A model generated the notes under the pieces. That model did not search any database and was not told the origin of the DNA. It was given only the letters and a program-made list of their open reading frames with translations. This document shows, in pieces, positions 23,146 through 35,491 of a stretch of DNA of 64,000 nt. Position 1 is the stretch's first letter, and each line of letters opens with the position of its first letter. The DNA is from Paratinospora sagittata (taxonomy: Eukaryota > Streptophyta > Magnoliopsida > Ranunculales > Menispermaceae), in NCBI GenBank assembly GCA_035771175.1, contig CM069603.1, positions 29,127,308-29,191,307 on the forward strand, given 5' to 3'. The position numbers were made by a program, and so were the translations under genes.

Positions 23146-26100
23146 TTAAAAAACACCCAAGAGGGGGTGAATTGGGTGTAATGACCGATTTTGAATTTTT
23201 TCTAAGTTCTTTGTGGAAATCCTTTAATTAATTTAAGTTATGTACTTAAAATAAAATCAATGTGTATAAATAAAGTGCAAAAAATAAAAATATTGCACAC
23301 AGATTTTTACGTGGTTCGAAAACCTTTTTCCACTCCTAGAGAAACCTTCCTCTAGGAGTCCACTAAACTTGGATTCACTTCACAGGTGTGAATCAAACTA
23401 TGGCCCAAGTGGGGGTCTTCACTTAGCACTTTCCTAAGTGTTTTGATGCTAACAAACAATATGTAATTTGGTGCTAACATTTGAACTAAGTATATTTCAG
23501 CACCTAAAATGAAGAAGAACCAATACAAGATCAAAGTACTTCAAGTCCTTCAGCAAATGATCAAAGCAAAATATTAACTACATTCAAAGCTTGGACAACT
23601 TGAAGGAAAGAAGAAATTATGAGGTTGAGAGTCTTTGTGAGTCTAAAATTAGGATGTAGCTTTCCTTGGCTCTAACTTCCCCAATCACTATCTATAAAAT
23701 TCATGCATGCCTTAGATTTTATCCAAAATGATTTTTAAATATTCAAACATGTTTGTTTTATGTTCTTAAACTATTTCAAACTTTTTTTTGACTCATATTT
23801 ACATTTGTTTTAATCAAAATCACATTTCTACAAAGTTTTTCAAAATAATCAAGATTGTTTTGATTTTCATCAAAATCTTGTTTGATTGTTTAATCATTGA
23901 TTTCAAAGTGCTTTAGCCATCAAACTAAATCTATTTCAAGTATATTTTGATGACCCAATAAGCCCATAAATTTAGAATTTTGAAATATTATGGCAACCTA
24001 AGTTTTTACACACAAAGTATGCCCAAATAAACTTAAATCCTTTAAAAATGTTTGATAGTTTTCTCCGATGGGTTTGTAAATGTTTCCAATGGCTCCAAAA
24101 TGATCGTTCCATAAAATTTAAGCTATTATATGTCTATATTTGGTTTAGGATAGGTCGGGAAACAAATTACAACAACGCTAGAGCACTAAACTGTGCGATA
24201 GAGCGATATCAAGCCTTATAACGCGCTATTGACCCCGTTTTCTACAATAGCGGGCTATTGAAGAGCTATAGTGTGCTATAGTTGTTCTGGGTTTTCTGGG
24301 TGCGTTTCCAATGGCTGAAAACTCAGTTTTTGTCCCCCTAATGGCTATATCTTGGTCTCCAACGGCTAGTACTCATTTCTAATCTATAAATACACATTAT
24401 CTAGCCATTTTGATGACAAGAGAACATAAGAGAGACAAAAAATGTGAGTGCATTGAATGATTTTTCAAATCAAACCATTTGTCACGTTTTGAAAGCCCTA
24501 AAGCAAAATGTTAGAAACAAAATGAGTTGATTTCAAAGCTTGTATTTCGTGCATGATTTAAAGCGTCCTCAAATTCATTTTTATGAGCAATCTTATGCAA
24601 GGAAGGTAAAATCTATGATTGTAAGATCTCTCTTCTTATGAGCTTAAATTCCATATCTTGTATTTGAGTATTTGTATTTTGAGCTTCATTTGTATTTGTT
24701 CTATTCACTTAGAACAAACATTACAAATATTGTATTTAGTATTTTTGGTTTATTTTTAGTTGAAATAAACCAAGTAAACTGATTCAATATCACTTGTGAT
24801 TCTAAGATTGGAATAAAGGTCTAGTTTCACCCTTTATCTTAAAAAGGGTAAAATGGTTATTCCTTAGCCTGCGAAAAGGATACTGGCTTTCCTTTGCCCT
24901 TAAAAAGGGAACTAGTGGTTTGTCCTTTGCCCGTAAAAAGGATAGGTTTGTCTTGAACCTTGAAAAAGATGTTGTAACGGTTTGATTCACACCCTTGAAG
25001 TGAACCCGATATAGTTGAATCCTAGAGACGGTTTCTCAAGGTGTGGAGGTAGGAAAAGGATTTTTTCAAACCACAAAAAAATCATTGTGTCCTCTTTATT
25101 TCCGCACTTTACATTCATGGACATTGATTTTTAGAGCATTTACTTGTATCATTTTAAAGATTCCACTAAAGAACTTAGAAAATTTTAAAACTGGCCATTA
25201 CGCCTAATTCACCCCCCTCTTGGGTATCTATCACAAACCGTTACAATTATCTTTTTACAGGTTCAAGACAAACTTATCCTTTTATGAGCTAAGGATAAAC
25301 CTACGACTTCTTTTTGCGAGACAAGAAAGAACCAAATATCCTTTTTCACGGGCTAAGGATGAACCACTTGACCCTTTTCAAGATAAAGGGTGAGCTTAAA
25401 CCTTGATTTCAACCTTGAAATTGCAAGTGATATTGAATCACTTTACTTAGTTTATTTCAACTAGAAATGAACCAAAAGATTAAGTACAATGATTATAATG
25501 AATGTTCTAAGTGACTAGAACAATTACAAATGAAGCTCAACAATACAAATACTCAAATACAATATATGGAGATTTAAGCTCAAAGAGAGAAAGACCTTAT
25601 AATAATGGATTTTACCTTCCTTGCGTCAATGTTGCTCAAGTATGAATTTGTAAACACTTTGAATGATGCACAACAAGAAACCTCGAGAAAAATTCTTTCT
25701 TCAAATCATTTTTCCTATTCTAGGGTTTTTAAAATGATGCAAATCTTTAGATTTTGAAGAATACTCCCTAGATTCACATTTGTGTCTCTCTTGTCTTTAG
25801 AATGGCTCGAGAAAGTGTATTTATGGGTTAGAAACAAGTTCTAGCCATTAGACACGAAAATATGGCCGTTGCGGGCTCAAAAAGCTATTTTTTGATAGTT
25901 GGAATCGCGCCCAGAAGTTAGCAGCGCATGGCTCCAAGGTAGGAGCGCGCTGCTCTTTAAAACCGCAAGCCCAAAACCCAAAAATAGGGCAAGAACGCGC
26001 TTTTCCAAGTCAGGAGAGCACTTCTTGGGTCTAACAACGATTTTGCGAATTTGTTTCATTTGGTTACCCGACCTATCCTACACCAAATATAGGCATATTA

Positions 26101-26819
26101 TAGCTTAAAATTCATGAAAAGATCACTTTTAATCCATTGGAACCATTTCCAAACCTATCAAAGAAAGAAAACAAACACTTTGAATGGGTTTGAGTTTATT
26201 TAGGCCTAATTTGATTGTAAAAACTTGGGTTCCCATAATTTTTCAAAATTCTAAATTTATGGGCTTATTTGGGCATCAAAATATGATTGAAATATATTGA
26301 GTTTGTTGATTAAAACATTTGAAACAATGGGAACAAGTCTTGAACTTGAAAACTTAAACCAAAAAGTTCTTGGAAAACTTTGTAGAAAAGTGATTTTAAT
26401 TAAAACAAGTGAAAATATGATTCAAACAAGTTTGAAATACTTTGAAAGCATAAACCAAACATGTTTGAACAATTGAAAACCATTTTTGAAGAAAACTTAA
26501 TGCATGAATGAATTTTAACAAAACTATACATATGTGAAGTATGAACGCATAATGTTTAAAAGAGGTTGAGTAATATGAAAGGCAAAAAGGTTACATCCTA
26601 ATTCTAGACACAGAGACCTCTCAACCTCTTGATTTTTCTTTCCTTCGAGTTGTTCAAGCTCTAATTGATTGATCCTTTGCTTGAGAGGCTTGTATTAGCT
26701 TTTTTCCACTTTAGGTGCTGAAATATACTAGATAGAAACATTAGCATCATTTTTTATATTGTTTGTTAGGATCAAAACACTTATGAGTAAAACTAAGTGA
26801 AAAACCACTTAGGTCAACA
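23146..26819 (-). repeat. 5' LTR of the Sirevirus-like element, interrupted by a solo LTR
   Basis: The LTR consists of 26819-25234 plus 23398-23146 on the minus strand (about 1.84 kb together) with a 1835-bp insertion of the same family in opposite orientation between them. The start aligns with the inserted copy at TG(A/G)CC(T/C)AAGTGG and the end at CCCCTCTTGGGT. The joined flanks read ...GTGTGAATCAAACCGTTAC on the plus strand, as in an uninterrupted LTR. Confidence 0.82.
23399..25233 (+). mobile_element. Solo LTR of the same family, antisense, nested in the LTR above
   Basis: A single LTR of 1835 bp without internal sequence, flanked by a perfect 5-bp duplication CAAAC (23394-23398 and 25234-25238). 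It ends ...CCCCCCTCTTGGGTATCTATCA. With the outer LTR (25239-26819) it forms an inverted repeat of about 1.6 kb per arm. A solo LTR with target duplication is the product of recombination between the two LTRs of a full insertion. Confidence 0.85.
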
Positions 26820-27239
26820 TAAGTCAACGTAGAGTTTTGACCAAAGGTACGGGGTGTTACATAATTTCTCTAGAAGCTTTCAAAACACAGGTTGCAAAAT
26901 GTGCTAGAGAGTTAAGATTAAGTTCGTCTAATCAATGTTGCCAATTCAAATCATATTTCTCTTAACTCAACTATGATTTACTGAACTAGAGTTAAAATTT
27001 GAAATTCTTTTGATCCATGATCATCATATTCCATAAAATTAGACAATCCTTTGTCAATTTCACTGCATGTTAGATTGATTGATTGGGGTTGAACAAACCC
27101 AAGCAAATAGAAGAAGGTTCTAGGGAGCTACCAAGATTATCAACTCTTTGATCTTTAAAGATTGAGCAAAAGGTGCTTCTTAAATTGGAGAGTTTAAGGA
27201 AAGAGGATGTCTATAATAGTAATTTTTATGCATCTAGTA
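26820..27239. other. Intergenic, nothing firm
   Basis: The minus strand at about 26866 reads TGTAACACCCCGTACC, a common start of Ty3/gypsy LTRs, but no matching partner was found. Rest unremarkable. Confidence 0.35.
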
Positions 27240-27540
27240 GAGGTGTGGTGGTTAAGTGGAAAAAGCCTCTGTGTTTTCATGTTGGCTAGTCTCCCCATGT
27301 CTTGGCTGGTTGGTTCTGAATGCAAAAGGATCTCATCTATTAGTAGATTTGGATATGGTATGGTGGTATGATTAGGAACAGAAATGGCTCGCCTCTTTTG
27401 GCTCAGGTTGGTGCCAAGTACCTAGTTTCTTCCCTAAAAGCCGAACACTAGCTATCTTTAGATGTTTGGAGTTGGTAGAAAGCTTGTCCATCCTAATCTC
27501 AAAAATTTAAAGTGATTCATTAACCCTGATAAGATGTATT
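27240..27540 (+). pseudogene. Possible LINE-type RNase H remnant
   Basis: Broken frames give VKWKKPLCFHVG, then YGGMIRNRNGSPLLAQVGAK, then SSLKAEH, in the spacing of the RNase H-like domain at the C-terminus of plant LINE ORFs. Several stops. Short and degenerate. Confidence 0.45.
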
Positions 27541-29600
27541 TTGAAAGAAGTCTTCTCTAGTGTATACTTCCCCAAGTTCTTTATTTACTTGAGTTGCTCA
27601 AGTCTTTTTAAGAGATATAGATGCAAGCCTACCTCAAAGAAGTAAGCAAACCAGCGATTGGCTTGCCTTTATCATTTTGGCTCTAAGTGAATCCATTTTT
27701 AGTCCCTCAGAACTGCTTGAGTTTGCTTGCTCCCTGATGAAGGAGACACTTTTTGTTGTCGCTCCTTTAAATTTTGTGCATAATTATATACAAGAAGTGT
27801 TAAAATGACTCAAGAAATGTACTCAAATATATACCCAAGCTGATGTAGCAATACACCACGTCACTACATCATCAGGGAGAAAAAAGGAAAAAGAAAAACC
27901 CTCCACACATCATACACCACATTAGCATGGATATAATTTTTGGGTCATAAAAGCATTTCTCATTATATACATCCTTTTTTCCTTTCGAAAAAAACAACGC
28001 TATACTTTTTCCTTCTATAGATCAGCTTCAATCTCTACTTATAAACTATATAGAACTATATATGGTTCTTACACATTGGTGGGCTATGAGTGCTTTAGGT
28101 GCCTTAAAGACCCATGGTGATTGCTCATTTTTTGAGCATCACCTGTGGGTTACTACCTAAGTTGAGAGGTTATTAAAAAAAAAATATTGGCTCAAAATGA
28201 AGATTGTAAACTAAGCCAATAACATTGTTATATTAAACTCATAATAGAGACTTCTTTAATTTGAAATTGGAAAACTCTAATAAATCTAAGTTGGACTTGT
28301 GACGCCAATAAAAGGAATGCCCCAAAAAGAGAGGAGGGCCTTTGGAGTGATCTTTATGATTGAAGCAAGCCAGAGAGAAGGCTTTATATATATATATATT
28401 GAATAATTTAATGCAAATATATATAGAAATTAACCGTAAAAGATGTCATGGTGTAATGTGATACTCCACTAAGCATGCCTTATAATTCATTCGATCTAGA
28501 AAGAAGTTGCCAAGAAACCATATATATAATCCCAGCCAAATGCCTAAGAAAGCTATTGGAAAAAGTTCCTATATATCAAATCCCTCCCTACCCATAACTA
28601 AAGATAATACACTAGAATAATAGGCCATTTTTAATTGTTTAGTATGTGAGGAATTAATGAAAGGTTCGCTTGCGCCCTAAAGAATTTATACTCTCGAACA
28701 AGTGCAACTGTTCCATGTCACTAAAGAAAGAAAGAAAAATAAAATAAAAATGCTCCCTAAACGAATCAAAGAAAAATAGAAACCCTAAAAAAAATATTTT
28801 GCGTGAAATAATTAGATTCTTCTTTGATATCCATTCCTAGTAAGAGTCCTAGAAATTCTTCTTTCATATTTAAGGAAGAATTTGAAGGTAATTAAGCCCA
28901 AAAGCGGTGGTCCTGATCTTGATCTGATCTCACAGTTTATTTCTTTCTATTAAAAACCTGCTTTTTCCATGTACCCAAAAGTGAAAATATTGTTGATATA
29001 CATTTTTTTTTTCCTTGAGCTGAAAAAAGGAACAATGGCACTTCACGTCATAAGTGAACGTGATGGTGGAGTCTCTTTGTATATAGTTGGAGCCAAGGGG
29101 ACCAGTGGAAGACATATTTAAAGCATTATCATGCTCTTAGAAAAAGAAAAAAAAAATACTGATGAGGAAACTAAAGAGATGGACGAGGGAAAAGAAGTTT
29201 TGTTATAATTAAGGAGTGGCATGGTTTATAATGATTATATCTAATAAGCAGCACTGATCACTGTTGGAGATTCCGAGTTAGGAAGTTTTTATAGCACCCA
29301 TTGACACAAATACAACAACGAGTCGTGCTAGAGTAATTTTATTTCTCAACGTAACTCTCAACTCATGTTAATGTGACGTTATTTATATATAATATGAGAT
29401 TTTTTTATTTAAAAAAAAAATTATTTTAAAGTGGTTAGAAATGGTCACATCACAGAGCCACATAATACAATATTAGAAAAAATATTGAGGATTACGTCTC
29501 TTCAGCATTTTACTATAACGATATTTTAAAAAGCCAGGAGGAATAATATGGTTTGCTTTGGTGAAATATATTTCTTCTGCGGCTTTCACCTAAGTTAAAA
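27541..29600. other. Gene-free stretch
   Basis: AT-rich, no convincing frame on either strand. A small hairpin lies at about 28116-28144 (GGTGATTGCTCA / TGAGCATCACC). Confidence 0.5.
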
Positions 29601-29617
29601 TTAAGGATAATGCTAAA

Positions 29618-29800
29618 ATGATATATCTTTTTGACACACATTTTTTACATTATAAATGAAAATAGTTAGATTGTCTGAAATCAAACAATAACACCTTGTA
29701 TAACGTAATTACGCATAATACGAGGTATTTTAACATAATTCAAGGCAATTCAACTATTCTCACTTGTAATGTTAAAAATGTGTGTCAAAAAAATATGTCA
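29618..29800. mobile_element. MITE with long terminal inverted repeats
   Basis: About 50-bp arms at 29618-29668 and 29750-29800 share TTTTTGACACACATTTTT and AATAGTT. The centre also folds back (ACCTTGTATAACGTAATTAC / TACGAGGT). Target duplications are not clear, so family and exact ends are open. Confidence 0.7.
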
Positions 29801-31419
29801 ACTAATTATTTTTGTAAAATCAAAGTAATGATAACATTACCATATGAGAAATCTGATTAGAGACTTAACAGACTTTGCTAAGAGGCAACTTCGTAATTAC
29901 CACATTACGTACCTTTTATTTTATTTTATTTGAGAACACCCCGTAATATATCTTTAATCAATGGTTAATATGTACTAGAAATGAAGGATGTTTAATTATT
30001 TAATTTGTTGATGAGCCACAAAAAGTAGATAAACTTTGTTTTCATTATCTTTGGTAATGCATACTAAAGTAAGTTATGACAAGGAATTTTGAAAAAATAA
30101 AAAAAATCATATACATCATTGATGTGGCCACCATATACATCATTGATGGGATAGTGTAGACTTCAATGAAAATCAAACTCAAGAGTGTGGATGATGCCAC
30201 ATCACTTGAGTTTGGATTTTAACGTTTCTTTAGAATTATCCTTTCTATAAACAATTTATTTTATTTTATTTTTCAATAAGTTTGACACTTGATGGATCAA
30301 ATGTAATACCTAGACCTCAAAGGACAAGCAATATTTAATGGCAAGGAATGTACGAGACAGGTTTACAAAAGTGCGATAAATACTCCGAATAATGTTGAGG
30401 AAATTTTAACGTCTAACCACATGAAACGTCTGCAAAAGTGATTAACCATAGGTTGATGTAATAAAATTGAGTTGAGTTTTAAGGTCGTTCTGTATAAAAG
30501 TTTTATGATTCAACTTTTTAAGGCATTTTCATTGAGTTTAAGGACAACTCCTGTTAAGCCAAAAAAAAAAAAAAAGTGTACAAAAAGTGGTGCAGCTTGA
30601 GTCATAGAAATTAATTTTTTTAAAGTATTAATTTTAAGTAGAAGGTAAACTTACCAAGCCAATGTTAAACGCATGCAGCAATTGCTTAAAAAGAAAAAAA
30701 AAAAAACTATATATAGTTGTTCCCACAGCCCAACGAAAAGGGCAGTTTCTCAACTTTTCTGATCATCATTTCATTAAGTTCATAATTAGAGTGGCCTTAT
30801 ATCTTGAATCACTAGATCCACTGAAACTAAATTTGAATATTTGGAACAAATTACATGTTAAATGCAATAGGAGCATGCATATATATACAAACCATGAGTA
30901 TTAATATAAAATGAAATGGAGCATAATCATAAATGGGTACCCAAAACCCTTAATTCAGAGAAGAAAGAAATCTGTGATTACAATAGAAAAACCAGCTACT
31001 TATGCAAAGAAAAGTGTAAGTGATTTCACCTACAAATCAATTGGGTCAAAATAGAATTGAAGCATGTTGCACTTCTGCCACCTTTGTGATCACTAAAAAA
31101 GATAATGAATGAAAGTCGTCCACGTTTTCACGCAGTACTGCCATCTCATTACAACTAAGAAACTTTCGGCTTTTCAGAAGATTCGTGAAACTCACCAACT
31201 TCCTCTCACCTGCAACTATGAAAAACCATTACATGTGTTTTGAATTTGATCTCAGGGAAGGGCCTAGCTAGTGCTATAAACAAAAAAAAAAAGAAAAAAG
31301 AAAAAAAAAAGTACCCTTTCCTATGAGTTTTAGAGTCAAAAGTGGAATAGTTACTCAACTGCAGACAATCCCAGTCACTGGAGAGATTAAAACTCCAAGT
31401 GTAGTTTGACAATAAATTA
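29801..31419. other. Gene-free stretch
   Basis: Holds the hairpin at 30169-30220. A minus-strand open stretch at 31212-31055 behind a possible acceptor site ends in a stop and could be a last-exon relic, but nothing upstream supports it. Confidence 0.4.
30169..30220. repeat. Short hairpin/foldback
   Basis: Arms AAAATCAAACTCAAG (30169-30183) and CTTGAGTTTGGATTTT (30205-30220), with an inner GTGG/CCAC pair. Nearby TATACATCATTGATG occurs twice (about 30112 and 30134). Confidence 0.6.
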
Positions 31420-32020
31420 ATTTTATTTCATAATTAGCTAATTTTATTAAAAAATTAACTATCATTATTAAAAATTAAATAATTTCATTAGAAATGAATG
31501 AATTTACTAAAAATTAAACAATTTAGTTAGAAAAAAATAATTTACTTCAATATTAAATATTTTTATTACAAATTAAATAACTTTATTAAAAATTAAATAA
31601 TTTAATGAAAAAATAATTTTATAATTTTTTCTAAAAATTACTTTTAAAAAAATTAATTATATTAAACCTATTTAAAATTAATTTTAATGTGCATAACTTC
31701 ATTGGTTTTATTAAACTAATATAATTAATTTTATAGAAAATTTATTAATATTGTTAAATATTATTTTTACTATTTTTATAAAATTAAAATTTATTTTTAT
31801 TAAATTTTTTTTAATTTATTAAGGAAATATTATATTTTTTTAAAATAATAATTATTTTTAATAATTTTGCAAAATTTAAAAATATGTAAAATAACTAATT
31901 AGATTAATTTTTAATTTTTAGTTATTTTATAATATTTTATTAATTTATTTATTTAATATTATGAAAATTTTAAAATTCTTATAAGGTTTCAATGCATAAT
32001 GAAATACAGTAACATTAGCA
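31420..32020. repeat. Very AT-rich degenerate repeat block
   Basis: About 600 bp, almost entirely A/T, of variants of AATTAAATAATTTTATTAAA. No frame. Could act as a matrix-attachment-like region; that is inference from composition only. Confidence 0.6.
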
Positions 32021-32487
32021 TAACTAAATACAAAAATATAGTATTTTTATCTTTAAATTTCTTCCTTCAGTTACTTTCCTAGGTATATGATTCTCATTCT
32101 CATTTTAAAATTCCTACAAAGTAAACCCCATCTCGAAGAGACCCAATCCTTTTTAGAATACTAAGGCCCTATTTAGATTATAATTCAGATGCAACTTTTT
32201 TTTTTTTGTGCCTGAAAATTTAAAACATAAAAAATATGTTTGGTTTGAATGAATTAGAAAAATAGTTTTTCACTTTTTTTTGTTAAGATAACAACAATAA
32301 AAATTTATTTTCTTAATTTTTCATTTTCAAATTTGTACTCTTATTTTTGATTCATTGATCAAATAGAATTGCATAAGTCACTAGACTATATGAGTCTGCC
32401 ATCTATGCACTACATCTATCAAAACATTACATCACAATTAAATAACAATGTAACATCAACATGACATCATGTTTACTTACCTAGAAC

Positions 32488-33018
32488 TAGGGGTGGCAAT
32501 ATAGGTTACGACATGATAACACGACTCGAAACTGACACAAAATAAACGGGTTTAGGTTTTGCATAAACATGTGCGGGTCAAAATAGGTTAAACTCAATTA
32601 GACATGAATAAATTTTAGGTCAAAACCAGGTCAACCTGCTAAATCCAAAATTGACCTGTTTAACACTATTATATTTTGTGTTGGGACTTATGTTATGTGC
32701 GAATACTTTTTACTATTTTATTTCATGTGTTGAGACTCTAACTTTATAATATTTTATTTGTTCTTTACTATATGGTTGTATAATTATGATTTTAAAATTA
32801 TGATTTATATGTTAATTTAGAATTTATATATGATAAATAGGTTAGAATGAACTGTTTAAGCTTTAAGGGTTATAAACAGGTTAACCTGTTTAACTCATTT
32901 ATTAAATATATCGGGTTTGAGTTTACATATAATAACATGTTATTTAGATGTGTCATGATTAGGTTTATAATGTATTTTATTATGCACGATTACGACACAA
33001 CACAAATTGTTATCCCTA
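32488..33018. mobile_element. Non-autonomous hAT-like transposon (531 bp)
   Basis: Flanked by a perfect 8-bp duplication CCTAGAAC (32480-32487 and 33019-33026). Imperfect inverted ends: TAGGGGTGGCAAT at the left and TAGGGATAACAAT as the reverse complement of the right end (10 of 13 match). The interior carries GGTCAACCTG and AGGTTAACCTG words seen in plant hAT MITEs. No transposase. Confidence 0.88.
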
Positions 33019-33606
33019 CCTAGAACCTCTTTCACACATCTTCAGAACCACCACCTCAAGCAGATCCTTTGGTGTAACATTAATAAGAAATTTATGTTCA
33101 TACCAACCTAGTTATATCAACTTCGGTGACGCCTATTTCATTTAATTTATGTCATAATCAAACTTAAATCGAAAGTAATTTGTAACACCCAAAGTCGGTA
33201 GCGTTGTTGAACGAGGGACGAGCTATAAGTCGTAGTTGAAGGGCGAGGTTTTGACTTCGAGTTTGAGTTTGTGCTAACACTTATCATCCTATTTTAGAAA
33301 GAGATGTCCAACCACTTAAATAGTGCACCTCTGCAAAAGGGTTACTTAGCTGGAACACCTATGTCATAGACTAAAAAAAAAAAAGTAATTTGTAACATTT
33401 TATCAAAACCAATCAAGTATGTCAACCCAAACCGAATTGGCTGTAACAACCAAATCAAACCAATCAACTTTATTATTGATCAGTTAAAAATTTGTAAATA
33501 GATATCCTTATGTAATTGAATTAATTATGTACATGTCATTCTTATGAAATAAACATACATAGAAATAATTTTTACTATATAAGACGATAATGCAAACGTT
33601 TTATAG

Positions 33607-33608
<2 letters not shown>
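33019..33608. other. Intergenic, nothing recognised
   Basis: No frame. The stretch 33180-33380 is GC-richer than its surroundings and begins TGTAACACCCAAAG, an LTR-like start, but no partner is visible. Confidence 0.35.

Positions 33609-33637
<29 letters not shown>
33609..33637. repeat. (AT)n microsatellite
   Basis: Uninterrupted alternating A and T. Confidence 0.9.
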
Positions 33638-33640
<3 letters not shown>

Positions 33641-33808
33641 TATAAAAGAACTGTAGGCGTTAAAAATTAAATATCAACACTTTTAACCTTAAAAGTATGC
33701 TTGATTCAGCTTAAATCAATTTTTAAAATCGTAAATTAAAGCAAACAAATCGAGTTACATATATATTCTTCAAACTTAATTCAAACTAAACTCATTCAAA
33801 ATCTTTTA

Positions 33809-34704
33809 GAAGGCTTACGTTTGTACCCACAAGAAACACTCTCTTTACCCACCTTTAAAAAATTGTTAACGTCTAAAATACCTTAACTTAAGTTTATAAA
33901 AAAGAGTCGGATTTGACAATTTTCAGATTTTTTCCTTCTCCCTACTCTCTTTAGCCACTGGGGTTTTCTTTTAATTTTCATTCTTGCATTACTTCGTAAA
34001 AAAATTAAGATAAAAAATAAAATTAATGTTCTATTAAAAATAATAAAAACATTTTTAAACAAAATTATAAAAATAATAATTTTTACTCACAATAATAAAA
34101 TTAATTCTTGTTAAAATAATAGATCAATTTTAAGTACAAATAAAAAATAATTAGTTTTTACTTCAAATAATAAAATATTAAAAACGAACAATTAATGCTC
34201 TATAAAAAATAATCAAATATATTTATTAAAAATAATTTTAAAACAAAAGAGCGCTCGAGCCAATGAAACCCTTGCTGAGAATTGATTTTGGACGAGGTTT
34301 TTCTCAAAAGAAACATAAAATCAATATTCAGATTCTAAATATCGAATATGATCGTATAAAAATATGCATTTTCTTATTAAAGTAGTAGTTTCAAAATCAA
34401 ACTTAAAATTCTCTAAGATGCAAAACTTTTCGGTAACAAAGTTATCTCGTTTGATTTTATTCCTTCAACACTCTTTTTGAAGCAAAAGAAATTGATTTAA
34501 AGATGAAAGACGATGATTTTAAGAGAGATTTTGAGTTAGATGATTGAAGTTTTTTGGATTAAGTGTGGGCATGGGTAAAGTAAAGAGTTATTTTGTGATT
34601 TTGACGTAGGTAAAGAGAGAATTAGATTTTTTTTTAAAAGATAGATTGGGTAAAGAAAATGGGTAAATAGAGTTTTTTTTGCGGGGTACAAAATAGAAGC
34701 CCTC
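33809..34704. mobile_element. Non-autonomous DNA transposon with about 40-bp inverted ends (896 bp)
   Basis: Left end GAAGGCTTACGTTTGTACCC, right end (reverse complement) GAGGGCTTCTATTTTGTACC. The similarity continues inward through CTCT(C/A)TTTACCCA. Flanked by an 8-bp duplication ATCTTTTA (33801-33808 and 34705-34712). The interior is AT-rich with no transposase. An 8-bp duplication fits hAT or a Mutator-like element; the ends match neither group's usual start, so the superfamily is open. Confidence 0.75.
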
Positions 34705-35268
34705 ATCTTTTAACGCATGCATCAATTCAGTTCGATTTGCAGTTTAAACCAATCAATTACCAGGGAAACACGGGCTTACAATCAGGTTATGAACCCAAAG
34801 CTAGCTGATGAATCTGTCCTAGAGTCCATTCCTACTTTTAGGGAGATAGATTTGAAATTTAACCAAGCTGGAAACCAAATGCCGTTGTTGATGGGGTTTA
34901 TTCGGGCAATCAACTCACCGAGACAAACGGGCATTTGAGTTGTTGATATTACATACAGCGAATGAGCAAAAGCTTAAAAACGAAAATGAAACGGTTCTTT
35001 ATCGTAGAAAAGCTGACTGACCGACGAGCGTGAAGTGAATCATTAATTCCGACCACAACGTTCAACCGTAATGTAAATGAAAACGAATAGGGCAAAGCAA
35101 AACAAAGCCTGCACATCGCAATGATGAAAGGATCAGGACAATCTGCTTTTCTTTTCTTTTATTTTTACTTTTTAGGAGCCTTTTGGTTTGTTAATTAAGA
35201 ATTTGCACAAATTGCGGAGATGAGATCGTCAAAAAGGTCTTTTAAGTACTACAGGTTTAATTACAAGA
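34705..35268. other. Intergenic, 3' side of the PP2C gene
   Basis: A 73-codon plus frame (34717-34938) has no recognisable domain and is probably chance. No repeat seen. Confidence 0.4.
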
Positions 35269-35310
35269 AGAGAGAGAGAGAGAGAGGGGTGGGGGGTGGG
35301 GGGTGGGGGT
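35269..35310. repeat. GA microsatellite and G-run cluster just after the PP2C stop codon
   Basis: A (GA)n tract leads into four G-runs of 4-6 separated by single T's (35287-35309), ending 8 nt from the stop codon at 35318. On the plus strand, the template for this gene, it fits the G-quadruplex pattern; in the mRNA it is C-rich and lies in the 3' UTR. Confidence 0.8.
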
Positions 35311-35317
35311 TGTTGAT

Positions 35318-35491
35318 TCAAGAATCAGAATTAATCCGTTGTACAAAGGAAACAATAACAGTCACGTCGTCGAGCTTGCATCCTGTGTAACTTGTGTAAC
35401 CAGCTGCATGAGCTGCGTCTGCAAAGGGGCTTCTCACTAATGCTGACCTGCCCACATCCTGTGCTCTCGTCGCCAACAATTCTGCTATTTC
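35318..35491 (-). CDS. PP2C last exon
   Basis: Starts after acceptor AG at 35493-35492 in phase 0 with [14 protein letters not shown], contains [13 protein letters not shown] and the final catalytic motif [10 protein letters not shown], and ends ...NSDS then TGA (35320-35318). 58 codons with stop. Confidence 0.93.
   Translation of the reverse strand, partial: EIAELLATRAQDVGRSALVRSPFADAAHAAGYTSYTGCKLDDVTVIVSFVQRINSDS

Noticed and set aside
24802..26108. Frames of 60-69 codons in the Sirevirus-like LTRs
   Set aside because: They repeat an A/T-rich phrase of the LTR (AAAAAGGATAGG-type) in both inverted arms and encode no domain.
31055..31412. Possible two-exon minus-strand gene end (frames at 31412-31206 and 31212-31055)
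   Set aside because: No combination of donor and acceptor keeps a sensible frame, and no family is recognisable.
34717..34938. 73-codon frame MHQFSSICSLNQ...
   Set aside because: No domain, begins in transposon flank; left as chance.
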